A model generated the notes under the pieces. The model saw nothing but the letters and a program-made list of their open reading frames with translations. It was not told the origin of the DNA and did not search any database. A program made the position numbers and the translations under genes. Shown piece after piece: positions 1 to 6,799 of a stretch of 9,113 nucleotides of DNA; the first letter of the stretch is position 1; each line of letters begins with the position of its first letter. The stretch lies in contig DFFD01000047.1 in NCBI GenBank assembly GCA_002369495.1, forward strand, positions 1 to 9,113. The letters are read 5' to 3'. Source of the DNA: Lachnospiraceae bacterium UBA3785. Lineage in GTDB: Bacteria; Bacillota; Clostridia; Lachnospirales; Lachnospiraceae.

Positions 1-118
1 CGGCCTCCCAGGAACCGTCCCCAGTGTCCCCGATGTCCCCCCAATGCTTCAGGGACGGTTCCCCCCGGCCGCCTTCGGCGGCCTCCCAGGAACCGTCCCC
101 AGTGTCCCCAGCGTCCCC
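1..118. repeat. Direct repeat, two 40-bp copies with a 78-bp period
   Basis: Positions 1-31 are repeated exactly at 79-109, and the similarity continues in weaker form to 40 and 118. Each copy carries GGAACCGTCCCC followed by short tandem units ending in GTCCCC. Copy one starts at the window edge, so the array may extend further left. The composition, pure GC-rich short units with no start codon and ribosome site of its own, fits an intergenic repeat family rather than coding DNA, although the frame of the downstream gene happens to stay open through it from position 44. Confidence 0.85.
52..99. repeat. REP-like inverted repeat (large hairpin)
   Basis: GGGACGGTTCC at 52-62 is the exact reverse complement of GGAACCGTCCC at 89-99. 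Between them GGCCGCC (67-73) pairs with GGCGGCC (77-83) around a TTC loop, so the whole segment can form one long interrupted hairpin. There is no T-tract, so it is not a typical intrinsic terminator. Its resemblance to the repetitive extragenic palindromes mobilised by IS200-like RAYT transposases is inference from form; no transposase is present in this window. Confidence 0.75.
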
Positions 119-148
119 GAAAGAAAAACCACTGTGAAGGAGATCCCC

Positions 149-1798
149 ATGAAACGAACCCTCTTCCTGACCCTCAGCGCGCTCGCGCTCATCCTCGCGC
201 TCGCGCGCCCGCACGCCGTATCCGCCGACGAGGCCCTCCCCTCCGGCACCTACATCATCCGCTCCGCCCTGGGGGACGACAAGGTCCTCGACATCGCGGG
301 CGGCTCGACGAAAAACGGCGGGAACCTGCAGATCTATGCCGCCAACGGCACCGCAGCCCAGCAGTTCACGCTGACGCGCCTTGCCGACGGGGCCTATGAG
401 ATCTCGCCGGTCCGCTCCGCGCTCGCGCTCGACGTCGCCGGCGGAAGATCCTCCTCCGGGACCAACGTGCAGCAGTATACCCCGAACGGGACCCGCGCCC
501 AGAGATGGCGCCTTGCGCCCGCCGGGGACGGCACCTATACCGTAAGGACCGCCCTGAACGACGGCCTCTGCCTCGACATCGCCGGCGGCTCCAGGAAGAA
601 CGGGACCAACGTCCGGCTCTACACCGCGAACGGGACGGCGGCGCAGAGGTTTTCATTTGAACTTGTCGACGGAAAGCGGGCCGCCCCGGACGGCACCTTC
701 ACCTTCGCATCGGCAAAGGATCCCTCAAAAGTGATTGACGTCGCGAGCGGAGCCGTAAAGAACGGTGCCAACGTGCAGCTCTACGCCGGAAACGGGACTC
801 CGGCCCAGCAGTTCACCTTACATTACCTCGGCGACGGCTGGTACACGATCCTGAACGTGAAGGCGCAGAAGGCCCTCGATATCGCCGGCGGCTCCCGAGC
901 AGGCGGCGCCAACATCCAGCTCTACACGTCCAATCAGACATCCGCCCAGAAATGGCGCTTTGAGGACTGCGGGGACGGCACCTTCGCGATCATCTCCGCC
1001 CTCGGAAAAGCGCTGGACGTGGCCGGCGGAAGCATGAAAAACGGCACCAACATCCGGACCTACACGGCGAACGGGACGGCGGCGCAGCGGTTTTCATTTT
1101 CTCCGGTGATCCCGGTTAAGCCGGATCCGGCGGTCACGATGGCTGCGGCGGCCGGGACCGTGCTCGCGGAGGGGGACGTCGATGCGGCCCGCCTCTCCGC
1201 CTACTTCACGATCAGCGAGATCCGTCCGGGGGATGCGGTCTTTAGCCGCATTATCGGGAAATCCTACCGTGACAACCCCGACATCGCGCTCAGCCAGCTC
1301 CGCTATCTTAAGATGCTGCACTATAATTTTGACGGCAGGATCCAGATCGGGGAGATGATCACGAACCAGTCGGTGGCGGCGGACGTGATCGACATTTTCT
1401 TCAATCTCTATAAAAACCGCTACCAGATCAGGTCGATGTACCTCGTCGACCGCTACTGGACCGGGGACGGCGTGACGACCGACATCGCTTCCGTGCGTGC
1501 GGACAACACCAGCTGCTTCAACTACCGGAAGGCGTCCGACGCGGACAACCTCAGCCGGCACGCGTTCGGGACGGCGATCGACCTCAACCCGTTTGAGAAC
1601 CCCTACGTGTATGTGAACCCGGACGGGAGCCGCGTCAGCGACCCGCCGGAAGCGCAGGCTTACGTGTACGACCGCTCCGCCTCGAGGGCTCACGTGATAA
1701 CCGGTTCGGATCTGGCGGTCCGGCTTTTCAAGGCCCACGGGTTCTCCTGGGGCGGCGATTGGGGAGGGCCGTTTGACTATCAGCATTTTGTGAAGTGA
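149..1798 (+). CDS. Secreted ricin-type lectin / M15C zinc peptidase
   Basis: A 549-residue exported protein probably acting on peptidoglycan stem peptides outside the cell. Residues 1-26 form a signal peptide (MKR, hydrophobic core, cleavage after VSA). Residues 29-317 hold six ricin-B repeats, each with D-I/V-A-G-G/S (48, 95, 143, 197, 244, 290) and Q-x-W/F (71, 118, 166, 220, 267, 313), enough for two beta-trefoils. After a linker comes an M15C-type peptidase domain (about 346-549): NTS-FNYR near 453-460, zinc ligands H471 and D478 in SRHAFGTAIDLNP, GGDW at 535-538 and H546 in DYQHF. The family includes D-Ala-D-Ala carboxypeptidases and L-Ala-D-Glu endopeptidases; which activity applies cannot be read here. 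The start at 149 is chosen because GAAGGAG at 136-142 lies 6 nt upstream and the signal peptide begins there. No cell-wall anchor motif is seen, so the lectin repeats may supply surface or glycan attachment. No convincing promoter is visible before it. Confidence 0.9.
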   Translation: MKRTLFLTLSALALILALARPHAVSADEALPSGTYIIRSALGDDKVLDIAGGSTKNGGNLQIYAANGTAAQQFTLTRLADGAYEISPVRSALALDVAGGRSSSGTNVQQYTPNGTRAQRWRLAPAGDGTYTVRTALNDGLCLDIAGGSRKNGTNVRLYTANGTAAQRFSFELVDGKRAAPDGTFTFASAKDPSKVIDVASGAVKNGANVQLYAGNGTPAQQFTLHYLGDGWYTILNVKAQKALDIAGGSRAGGANIQLYTSNQTSAQKWRFEDCGDGTFAIISALGKALDVAGGSMKNGTNIRTYTANGTAAQRFSFSPVIPVKPDPAVTMAAAAGTVLAEGDVDAARLSAYFTISEIRPGDAVFSRIIGKSYRDNPDIALSQLRYLKMLHYNFDGRIQIGEMITNQSVAADVIDIFFNLYKNRYQIRSMYLVDRYWTGDGVTTDIASVRADNTSCFNYRKASDADNLSRHAFGTAIDLNPFENPYVYVNPDGSRVSDPPEAQAYVYDRSASRAHVITGSDLAVRLFKAHGFSWGGDWGGPFDYQHFVK

Positions 1799-1805
1799 AA
1801 GAACA

Positions 1806-1869
1806 GGGACGGTTCTTGTAAAAAAGCGATTCTCAAAATGAGAATCGCTTTTTTGCTTAGAACCGTCCC
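1806..1869. repeat. REP-like inverted pair flanking a terminator
   Basis: GGGACGGTTCT at 1806-1816 is the exact reverse complement of AGAACCGTCCC at 1859-1869. It is the same core (GGGACGGTTC) seen at 11-21, 52-62 and 89-99, giving five copies in the window, all in the two gaps beside the lectin-peptidase gene. The 42 nt between the arms contain the perfect terminator hairpin at 1820-1854, so the two structures are nested. Confidence 0.8.
1820..1854. terminator. Bidirectional intrinsic terminator between convergent genes
   Basis: A perfect 16-bp stem (1820-1835 with 1839-1854) closes an AAA loop. The stem starts with six A and ends with six T, so either transcript ends in a U-run. It lies between the lectin-peptidase gene (+) and the PRPP synthetase gene (-), which converge here with 76 nt between their stop codons, and so can serve both. 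Confidence 0.93.
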
Positions 1870-1874
1870 CGTAT

Positions 1875-3125
1875 TCAGATCGCCTCTCCCTTGCGGTGCT
1901 TCTCGAGGACCTTGTGGATCCGGTCGACCGGGTCCAGAAGGTCGGAGAGCGAGCCGTCGTGGTTCATCGTGTCGATGATGAGCGCGAGGTACTTGCTCAT
2001 GTCGCAGCCGCGGTAGTAGGGGCGGTCAAAGAGCTCCGGCCGCTGGTAGACCAGGTTGGTCGTGATGAGGTAATCGAAGGTGTGTTTTTCCCAGTCCTCG
2101 ATCGTTTCCGGATCTCTGCCGGAGAGGTCGAGGCAGGATTCGGCGTAAGCCTTGTCGAAGGGCTCGAGGCCGGCGGTAAAGATGCCGAACGCCGCGCAGA
2201 TGAAGACCCGCTTTGCGCCGCGTGTCTTCAGCATGCGTGCGGTCTCGATCACCGTGCTGCCGGAGGAGATCATGTCGTCGACAATGATGATATCCTTGCC
2301 GGTCACGTCGGAGCCGAGGAAGGCGTGGTCCGTGATCGGGTGCTTGCCCCTCTCGGTCCTGGTGTAATCGAGGACCTTGTAGAACATGCCCATGTTGACG
2401 CCGAGGACGTTGGCGAGATAGACGGCGCGGCGCATGCCGTTCTTGTCCGGACTCACGATCATGAGGTGGTCGTCGTCGACGATCAGGTCCGGGGCAGCCC
2501 GGAAGATCGCCTTGATGAACTGGTAGGCGGGGCTCATCGACTCAAAGCCAGTGAGCGGGACTGCATTCTGCACGCGGGGGTCGTGGGCTTCGAAGGTGAT
2601 GACATTTTCGACGCCGAGAGCCATCAGCTCCTGCAGGGCGTGCGCGGCGTCGAGGGATTCGCGGTTCGTGCGCACCTCGACGCGGCCCTCGTAGAGATAG
2701 GGCATGATCACGTTGATCCGGTGGGCTTTGGTGCCGATCGCGCCGATCACGCGCTTAAGGTCCTGGAAATGATCGTCCGGGGACATGACATTCTGATAGC
2801 GGTTGATCTTGTAGGTGATCGAATAGTTGCAGACATCGACCAGCAGATAGAGGTCGTCGCCGCGGATCGACTGCTTGACCTGTCCTTTGGCTTCGCCGGA
2901 CCCAAAACGGGGGGTCGAGGCCTCAATGATGAAGGAGTCGCTCGCGTAGCCGTTGTCGGCTGAGGCGATGCCGTTCTCGACGCGCGCCTTGCGCCAGGCA
3001 ACGAGATAGTCGTTGATCTTGCGGCCGATCTCTTTCGTGCTGGAGAGCGGTACGATTCCGAGCCGCCATTCGGGGGTTTCCTGGGTTACGGGTCTGGCCT
3101 GCGTATCTTCTGCGTTGGTTAACAT
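1875..3125 (-). CDS. prs: Ribose-phosphate pyrophosphokinase, long divergent form
   Basis: PRPP synthetase: transfers pyrophosphate from ATP to ribose 5-phosphate, making the precursor of purines, pyrimidines, histidine and NAD; cytosolic. Recognisable blocks are SIRGDDLYLL (86-95), FEAHDPRVQ (178-186, carrying the conserved active-site His as H181), IVSPDKNGMRRA (223-234) and the PRPP-binding loop IIIVDDMISSGST (279-291). At 416 residues it is about 100 longer than the usual form of roughly 315, with an N-terminal extension, an expanded middle and an extra C-terminal helical part. The classical RQDRK-type ATP segment is replaced by GRVEVRTNRESL (147-158), and the loop reads DDMISSGST instead of DDxIDTxGT. 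Its ATG overlaps the end of the upstream ATPase gene by 7 nt (3119-3125), with GGAGGA 5 nt before it, so translation is probably coupled. It is the last gene before the terminator at 1820-1854. Long PRPP synthetases of this sort exist in Lachnospiraceae from memory; function is likely but inferred. Confidence 0.88.
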   Translation of the reverse strand: MLTNAEDTQARPVTQETPEWRLGIVPLSSTKEIGRKINDYLVAWRKARVENGIASADNGYASDSFIIEASTPRFGSGEAKGQVKQSIRGDDLYLLVDVCNYSITYKINRYQNVMSPDDHFQDLKRVIGAIGTKAHRINVIMPYLYEGRVEVRTNRESLDAAHALQELMALGVENVITFEAHDPRVQNAVPLTGFESMSPAYQFIKAIFRAAPDLIVDDDHLMIVSPDKNGMRRAVYLANVLGVNMGMFYKVLDYTRTERGKHPITDHAFLGSDVTGKDIIIVDDMISSGSTVIETARMLKTRGAKRVFICAAFGIFTAGLEPFDKAYAESCLDLSGRDPETIEDWEKHTFDYLITTNLVYQRPELFDRPYYRGCDMSKYLALIIDTMNHDGSLSDLLDPVDRIHKVLEKHRKGEAI

Positions 3126-4114
3126 GTTCGTCCTCCATTGGCTTTTTTCTGCATCCTAATATCCTGCCCGATAAGCTTTAAGATGGTGTAGTGACTCGTG
3201 ATCCTTGAAAAAATGCGTTCGGTGTAGGTTTCCGCAAACTGGTCCAGCATAAGGTTCGTGGAAATGATCGTCGAACGGTTTTTGAGTATCCTTTCATTGA
3301 TGATGTAGAAGAGCTGCGGCAGGGAAAATGAATTGAGAGACTCCGTGCCGAGATCGTCGATCGTCAGGCAGTCGCACTCATAGATCGCCTGCGCGGATGA
3401 AGCGTTCCGTCCGTTCCGCTCGAAAGCCGCGTCCGCGAGCAGGTCGAAGAGATCCTTCGCGGAGAAGTAGAGGGCGGAAGAGGAGCGGTCCAGCACCTCC
3501 GCGGCGATGCAGTGCGAAAGGAAGGTTTTCCCGACACCTGCATTTCCGTAGAGCAGGAGGTTGTTGCCGGGCATGCCGATCCTGTCCGGGAAGAGTTTTG
3601 CCGCCGTAAGGGCCTTGAGCGCAAGCTCCCTCGCGCTTCTGCCTGTCGGAGGATCGATCATGTCTTCCGGGTAGTAATCAAGGGAGAAGTGAGCGAAGTT
3701 TTCTTCCTTCAGGATATCTCCCAGGCCGTACTCTTTATAGAGAAGCTCGTTCGCCGCTTTTTTGAAGCAGGTGCAGCGGACGCCGTCCGTGTAGCCGGTG
3801 TCGCGGCACAGCGGGCAGTCGTACTGCATTTCCAGGTAGTCCGCCGGGTAGCCGTGGGTGAGCAGGGCAGCCTCCCTCTTCCGGGTGATCAGCTTCATGC
3901 TCTGCCTGTAGCTCGAAAGATCGGCTTTCGGGTCGGCGATCCTGGCTTTCGCGGCCGCAAGGCTGAGCCTGCCGGCTTCCTCGTCCAGTTCCTTTATATA
4001 GGGGACGGCCGACGCAATTTCCTCCTCGCGGGAGAGAAGCTCGTGGCGGTGCCTTTCCCGGATCTCATCGTAGCGGCGCATCAGCGCGTCGTATTGGGCG
4101 TTGGTTAAGGGCAT
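3119..4114 (-). CDS. dnaC: DnaC/DnaI-like helicase-loader ATPase
   Basis: A 331-residue AAA+ ATPase of the DnaC/DnaI/IstB family, which loads the replicative helicase on DNA at initiation or restart. Walker A is GNAGVGKT (190-197), Walker B is CLTIDDLG (249-256), sensor 1 is STN (285-287) and candidate arginine fingers are R300 and R304. The N-terminal half holds a zinc-ribbon-like set C100-x2-C103 and C114-x-C116 in a C-P-L-C-R-D-T-G context, as in DnaI-type N-terminal domains, where that region contacts the helicase. AAAAGGA lies about 8 nt before the ATG. The gene begins 17 nt after the DnaD-domain gene and overlaps the PRPP synthetase start by 7 nt, which argues for one transcript. IstB of insertion sequences shares the fold, but there is no IstA-like transposase nearby, so a replication role is preferred. 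Confidence 0.92.
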   Translation of the reverse strand: MPLTNAQYDALMRRYDEIRERHRHELLSREEEIASAVPYIKELDEEAGRLSLAAAKARIADPKADLSSYRQSMKLITRKREAALLTHGYPADYLEMQYDCPLCRDTGYTDGVRCTCFKKAANELLYKEYGLGDILKEENFAHFSLDYYPEDMIDPPTGRSARELALKALTAAKLFPDRIGMPGNNLLLYGNAGVGKTFLSHCIAAEVLDRSSSALYFSAKDLFDLLADAAFERNGRNASSAQAIYECDCLTIDDLGTESLNSFSLPQLFYIINERILKNRSTIISTNLMLDQFAETYTERIFSRITSHYTILKLIGQDIRMQKKANGGRTC

Positions 4115-4131
4115 CTGTGTTATCCTTTTAG

Positions 4132-5205
4132 TCAGTTTTCATCAGCGTCCGCGCTGCTAAGAAGCTGGGCTTCCAGCTTTTTGTAGTCGTAGGAGCGCTG
4201 TTCGAAGTTGTAGAAATTGCCCGCGGGCTTTTTCCGGGGTTTCTGGGGAGAGGTGCGGGCTTCATTTTTCCTGCGTTCCGCCGTCATCTCGTGCAGGCTG
4301 TCGAGGCGGGCAATCTCCTCCATTGTTGCAGCGCCCTGCTCATGCCAGCCGGCGAGGATCCCGTCCGTGTAGGCCAGGGTGGGAGAGGAAGTCTTCAGCA
4401 CCGCGCGCCGACAGGCTTCGAGGATGATTTCCCGGGGGAACGCCCAGTCTTTCATCCATTTGTCCATGATCGAGATGTCCGCCGGCGTCAGCGCCCGGTT
4501 CGTGATGCCGAGAGCTTTCATGACATCGTAGTACTCGCGCCGGTTGTTTGAGACATAATCGCGAGCGGCTTCGGCTGAGCGGATCCCCTCCTTGTCCCAC
4601 GCGAGCGCCACCTTCTCGATGTAGCGGATGCTTTTGTGGCCCCGGCTGATGCAGTGCTCGAGCAGAAAGTCGATGAGCTCCGCCGGAAAATGAAGACCGT
4701 CGTAGAAGAACAGTAGCTTCTCGAGCTCGGTCTTCGTGAGCGGGCGGCCCATGTACTGCTCCGCGATGAAGAGGAACTCCTGCACCTCTTCCTTCGAGGA
4801 GAGCTCGGATATGCGTCCGTTCGTGAGCGAACCGGGGCTGTCCGGCACAGCCGGGGTTTCCCCGGAAGGCTCCGCCGGCTTCTTCGGCGCGAGACTCTGG
4901 GCGGCCGGCCCGCAGAAATTGACGATCGTGATCCGCTCCGGCTTTCCGTCCTCCCGGAATTCGATGTGGAGGACGCCGGCCTCGTTCCAGTAGCGGAGGG
5001 CGCGGAGGACGTCATTTTCCGTGCAGTTCATCCGGTCGGCGATCGCGGACAGAGAGAGTCCGGCGCCGGCTCCGGAAGCGCGCAGCAAATAGAGGTAGAT
5101 CTTCACGAACTCCCCGTTTGCTTTCGGCATATATTCATCCAGGAATACGTTGGCAAGCACCGTCACATCCTGCGGCCAGCATGCCTGTACGGAAAATGTT
5201 TCCAT
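4132..5205 (-). CDS. DnaD-domain replication initiation protein
   Basis: A 357-residue protein of the Firmicutes DnaD/DnaB primosome family, which binds and remodels DNA and helps helicase loading. Residues about 30-96 look like a winged helix (a helix-turn-helix with SAIADRMNCTENDVLRALRYW, then a short wing). A Pro/Ala-rich linker (about 105-125) follows. Two DnaD C-terminal domains follow, each ending in the family's Y-x(5)-A/L-x-W signature: YIEKVALAW (195-203) and YTDGILAGW (279-287). The Lys-rich tail ends in NFYNFEQRSYDYKKLE (330-345), a motif often found at the end of these proteins. GAGG lies 5 nt before the ATG. It sits directly upstream of the helicase-loader gene (17-nt gap), the partner expected for this family, and downstream of a DnaA-box cluster. 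Whether it is the functional DnaD or DnaB equivalent cannot be decided from sequence, so no symbol is given. Confidence 0.9.
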   Translation of the reverse strand: METFSVQACWPQDVTVLANVFLDEYMPKANGEFVKIYLYLLRASGAGAGLSLSAIADRMNCTENDVLRALRYWNEAGVLHIEFREDGKPERITIVNFCGPAAQSLAPKKPAEPSGETPAVPDSPGSLTNGRISELSSKEEVQEFLFIAEQYMGRPLTKTELEKLLFFYDGLHFPAELIDFLLEHCISRGHKSIRYIEKVALAWDKEGIRSAEAARDYVSNNRREYYDVMKALGITNRALTPADISIMDKWMKDWAFPREIILEACRRAVLKTSSPTLAYTDGILAGWHEQGAATMEEIARLDSLHEMTAERRKNEARTSPQKPRKKPAGNFYNFEQRSYDYKKLEAQLLSSADADEN

Positions 5206-5222
5206 AAGAACCTCACTTCATT

Positions 5223-5239
5223 ATGCGGCAGCGCCGCAT
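5223..5239 (-). promoter_or_regulatory. Small hairpin in the dnaD leader
   Basis: ATGCGGC (5223-5229) pairs exactly with GCCGCAT (5233-5239) around a 3-nt loop. It falls between the candidate dnaD promoter and the ribosome binding site, ending 9 nt before the GAGG. There is no U-run after it, so it is not a terminator; it may stabilise the 5' end or affect translation. Confidence 0.4.
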
Positions 5240-5255
5240 CAATCCATTGTATCTT

Positions 5256-5284
5256 ATCATATTCCCGGAAATATGCATCCACAA
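5256..5284 (-). promoter_or_regulatory. Candidate sigma-A promoter for dnaD-dnaC-prs
   Basis: On the minus strand TTGTGG (5279-5284) and TATGAT (5256-5261) are separated by 17 nt, giving a good -10 (5 of 6) and a weak -35 (3 of 6). The start would fall near 5249, about 45 nt before the dnaD ATG. The -35 overlaps a DnaA-box-like 9-mer (5275-5283), which is the arrangement expected if DnaA modulates this promoter. There is no terminator after murC, so read-through from murC is also possible. Confidence 0.45.
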
Positions 5285-5334
5285 AATAATCCACAGAGCC
5301 TTTCTGTTTGTACACATTGAGGCAATGTGGATAA
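5275..5334. promoter_or_regulatory. Cluster of DnaA-box-like sites between murC and dnaD
   Basis: Against the consensus TTATNCACA, four 9-mers lie within 60 bp: TTATCCACA, a perfect match on the minus strand (5326-5334); TTGTACACA (5308-5316, one mismatch, plus); TAATCCACA (5287-5295, one mismatch, plus); and GCATCCACA (5275-5283, two mismatches, plus). The gaps between them are 3, 12 and 9 nt. The position just upstream of replication-initiation genes fits DnaA-dependent regulation. It is not proposed as the chromosomal origin, since dnaA and dnaN are absent and no clear AT-rich unwinding region is seen. Confidence 0.6.
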
Positions 5335-5355
5335 TGGGGATTTCGTGGACAGGTT

Positions 5356-6732
5356 TTAAGAAAGCAAGGCAGGACCTATATTTGTGACGTTTCCTGCCCC
5401 CATAGTTATCAACAAATCGTTGTCGACACAGTGGTTTCGTACAAATTGCTCAATTTTTTCGAAACTGTCGAAGTAATGGGCGTCCGTGCCCAGCTTTGCG
5501 ACCGCCTCGGCCACATCGCGGGAGGAAATGCCGTAGATATCGTCCTCCCTGGCCGCGTAGATGTCCGCGAGGATTACGTGGTCCGCGCGGGAGAGGGCCC
5601 GTGCAAACTCCGGCAGAAGGGCCTTGGTCCTCGTGTAGGTGTGGGGCTGGAAGATGACCCAGATCTCCCTGTGGGGGTAGGCCTTCGCCGCTTTGAGGGT
5701 CGCCTCGATCTCCGTCGGGTGATGGGCGTAGTCGTCGACGACGGTGGTGCCGTTCATTTTCCCTTTGATCTCGAAACGGCGGTCGACGCCGGAAAATGCA
5801 AGGAGGCCCTCCGCAATCGTCTCCGCGGAGAGACCGAGCACGCGGCCCATCGCGATCGCAGAGAGCGCGTTGGAGACATTGTGGATGCCGGGTACGCGGA
5901 GGGAGAAGGTCCCGAGGACGTCCCCGAACTCAAGGCAGGTGAAAGACGCGCAGCCCCGCTCATCGAAGGAGACGTCCGCCGCCATGTAGTCCGCGATGCG
6001 GGACATGCTTGTCGTCAGGATGCGGCAGCTGACGCCCTTCACGACCTCATCGAACTTTTTGGTGTCGCGGTTTACGATGAGGACGCCGTCCGGCGCGGTA
6101 TTCTTCGCAAAGCGGTTGAAGGACGCGGCGATATCGTCGAGATCCTTGAAGAAATCGAGATGGTCCGCGTCGACGTTCAGGATCACGCTGATCCGCGGGC
6201 GGAGAGAGAGGAAGCTGTTCGTGTATTCGCAGGCCTCCGCGAGGAATGTGTCGGTCCCGCCGACGCGGATGTTGCCGCCGATCGAGGGCAGCATGCCGCC
6301 GACGGAGACCGTCGGATCGAGGCCGGCCGCCAGCAGGATATGGGCGTCCATGCCGGTCGTGGTGGTCTTGCCGTGCGTGCCGGCGACCGCGACGGAAGTT
6401 TTGTAGTTGGCCATGATCTCGCCGAGGAGCTCGGCGCGGGAAAGAAGCGGGATGCCGGCGCTTTTTGCGGCGGCAAGCTCCGGGTTGCTGTCGTGGATCG
6501 CGGCAGTGTAGACGACGACGCCGATGCCGGGGGTGATATTTTCCGCCCGCTGGCCGATGGAAATGACGGCACCGAGGTCTCTTAAGTGGTCGAGCAGGGC
6601 CGAATCGCTCGCATCCGAGCCGGACACGGTGAAGCCTGCCTTAAGAAGAACCTCGGCCAGCCCGCTCATGCTGATGCCGCCGATCCCGATGAAATGTATG
6701 TGCAACGGTTTGTCAAAATCAATCTGGTACAT
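5356..6732 (-). CDS. murC: UDP-N-acetylmuramate--L-alanine ligase MurC
   Basis: Cytosolic Mur ligase that joins L-alanine to UDP-MurNAc with ATP hydrolysis, the first amino-acid step of peptidoglycan precursor synthesis. The 458 residues are the normal family length. The N-terminal UDP-binding glycine-rich loop is GIGGISMSGLA (16-26), the ATP-binding P-loop is AGTHGKTTTT (117-126), followed by EACEYTNSF (166-174) and NVDADHLDFF (186-195). The C-terminal domain shows DDYAHHPTE (333-341) and QPHTYTRT (362-369), and the protein ends in GAGNVTNIG. CTCCTTT at 6741-6747 reads AAAGGAG on the coding strand, 8 nt before the ATG. It has its own promoter in the divergent region shared with spoVG, and 150 bp separate its stop from the DnaD-domain gene downstream on the same strand. 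Nothing in the sequence suggests damage. Confidence 0.97.
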   Translation of the reverse strand: MYQIDFDKPLHIHFIGIGGISMSGLAEVLLKAGFTVSGSDASDSALLDHLRDLGAVISIGQRAENITPGIGVVVYTAAIHDSNPELAAAKSAGIPLLSRAELLGEIMANYKTSVAVAGTHGKTTTTGMDAHILLAAGLDPTVSVGGMLPSIGGNIRVGGTDTFLAEACEYTNSFLSLRPRISVILNVDADHLDFFKDLDDIAASFNRFAKNTAPDGVLIVNRDTKKFDEVVKGVSCRILTTSMSRIADYMAADVSFDERGCASFTCLEFGDVLGTFSLRVPGIHNVSNALSAIAMGRVLGLSAETIAEGLLAFSGVDRRFEIKGKMNGTTVVDDYAHHPTEIEATLKAAKAYPHREIWVIFQPHTYTRTKALLPEFARALSRADHVILADIYAAREDDIYGISSRDVAEAVAKLGTDAHYFDSFEKIEQFVRNHCVDNDLLITMGAGNVTNIGPALLS

Positions 6733-6799
6733 GTACAGCGCTCCTTTATATATAGGAAAGGACTCGGAAGTCTTTCGACAGAATTCATTTTATGTCTAC

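Noticed and set aside
1..118. CRISPR array
   Set aside because: Only two copies with a 78-bp period, irregular GTCCCC sub-units and no cas genes.
44..148. In-frame ATG at 44 as start of the lectin-peptidase gene
   Set aside because: It would translate the REP-like repeat and put 35 residues before a clear signal peptide; the ATG at 149 has a good ribosome site at 136-142.
1896..2963. Long plus-strand open frame opposite prs
   Set aside because: It is antisense to a clear PRPP synthetase; its composition is a by-product of GC-rich codons and it shows no ribosome site or family motif.
3119..4114. IstB of an IS21-type insertion sequence
   Set aside because: No IstA transposase or terminal inverted repeats, and the neighbour is a DnaD-domain protein, so helicase loader is the better call.
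5223..5340. Chromosomal replication origin
   Set aside because: The DnaA boxes are few and mostly imperfect, dnaA/dnaN/recF are absent, and no clear AT-rich unwinding stretch is present; promoter control is more likely.
5431..6585. Long plus-strand open frame opposite murC
   Set aside because: The minus strand encodes a complete MurC with all motifs; the antisense frame has none.
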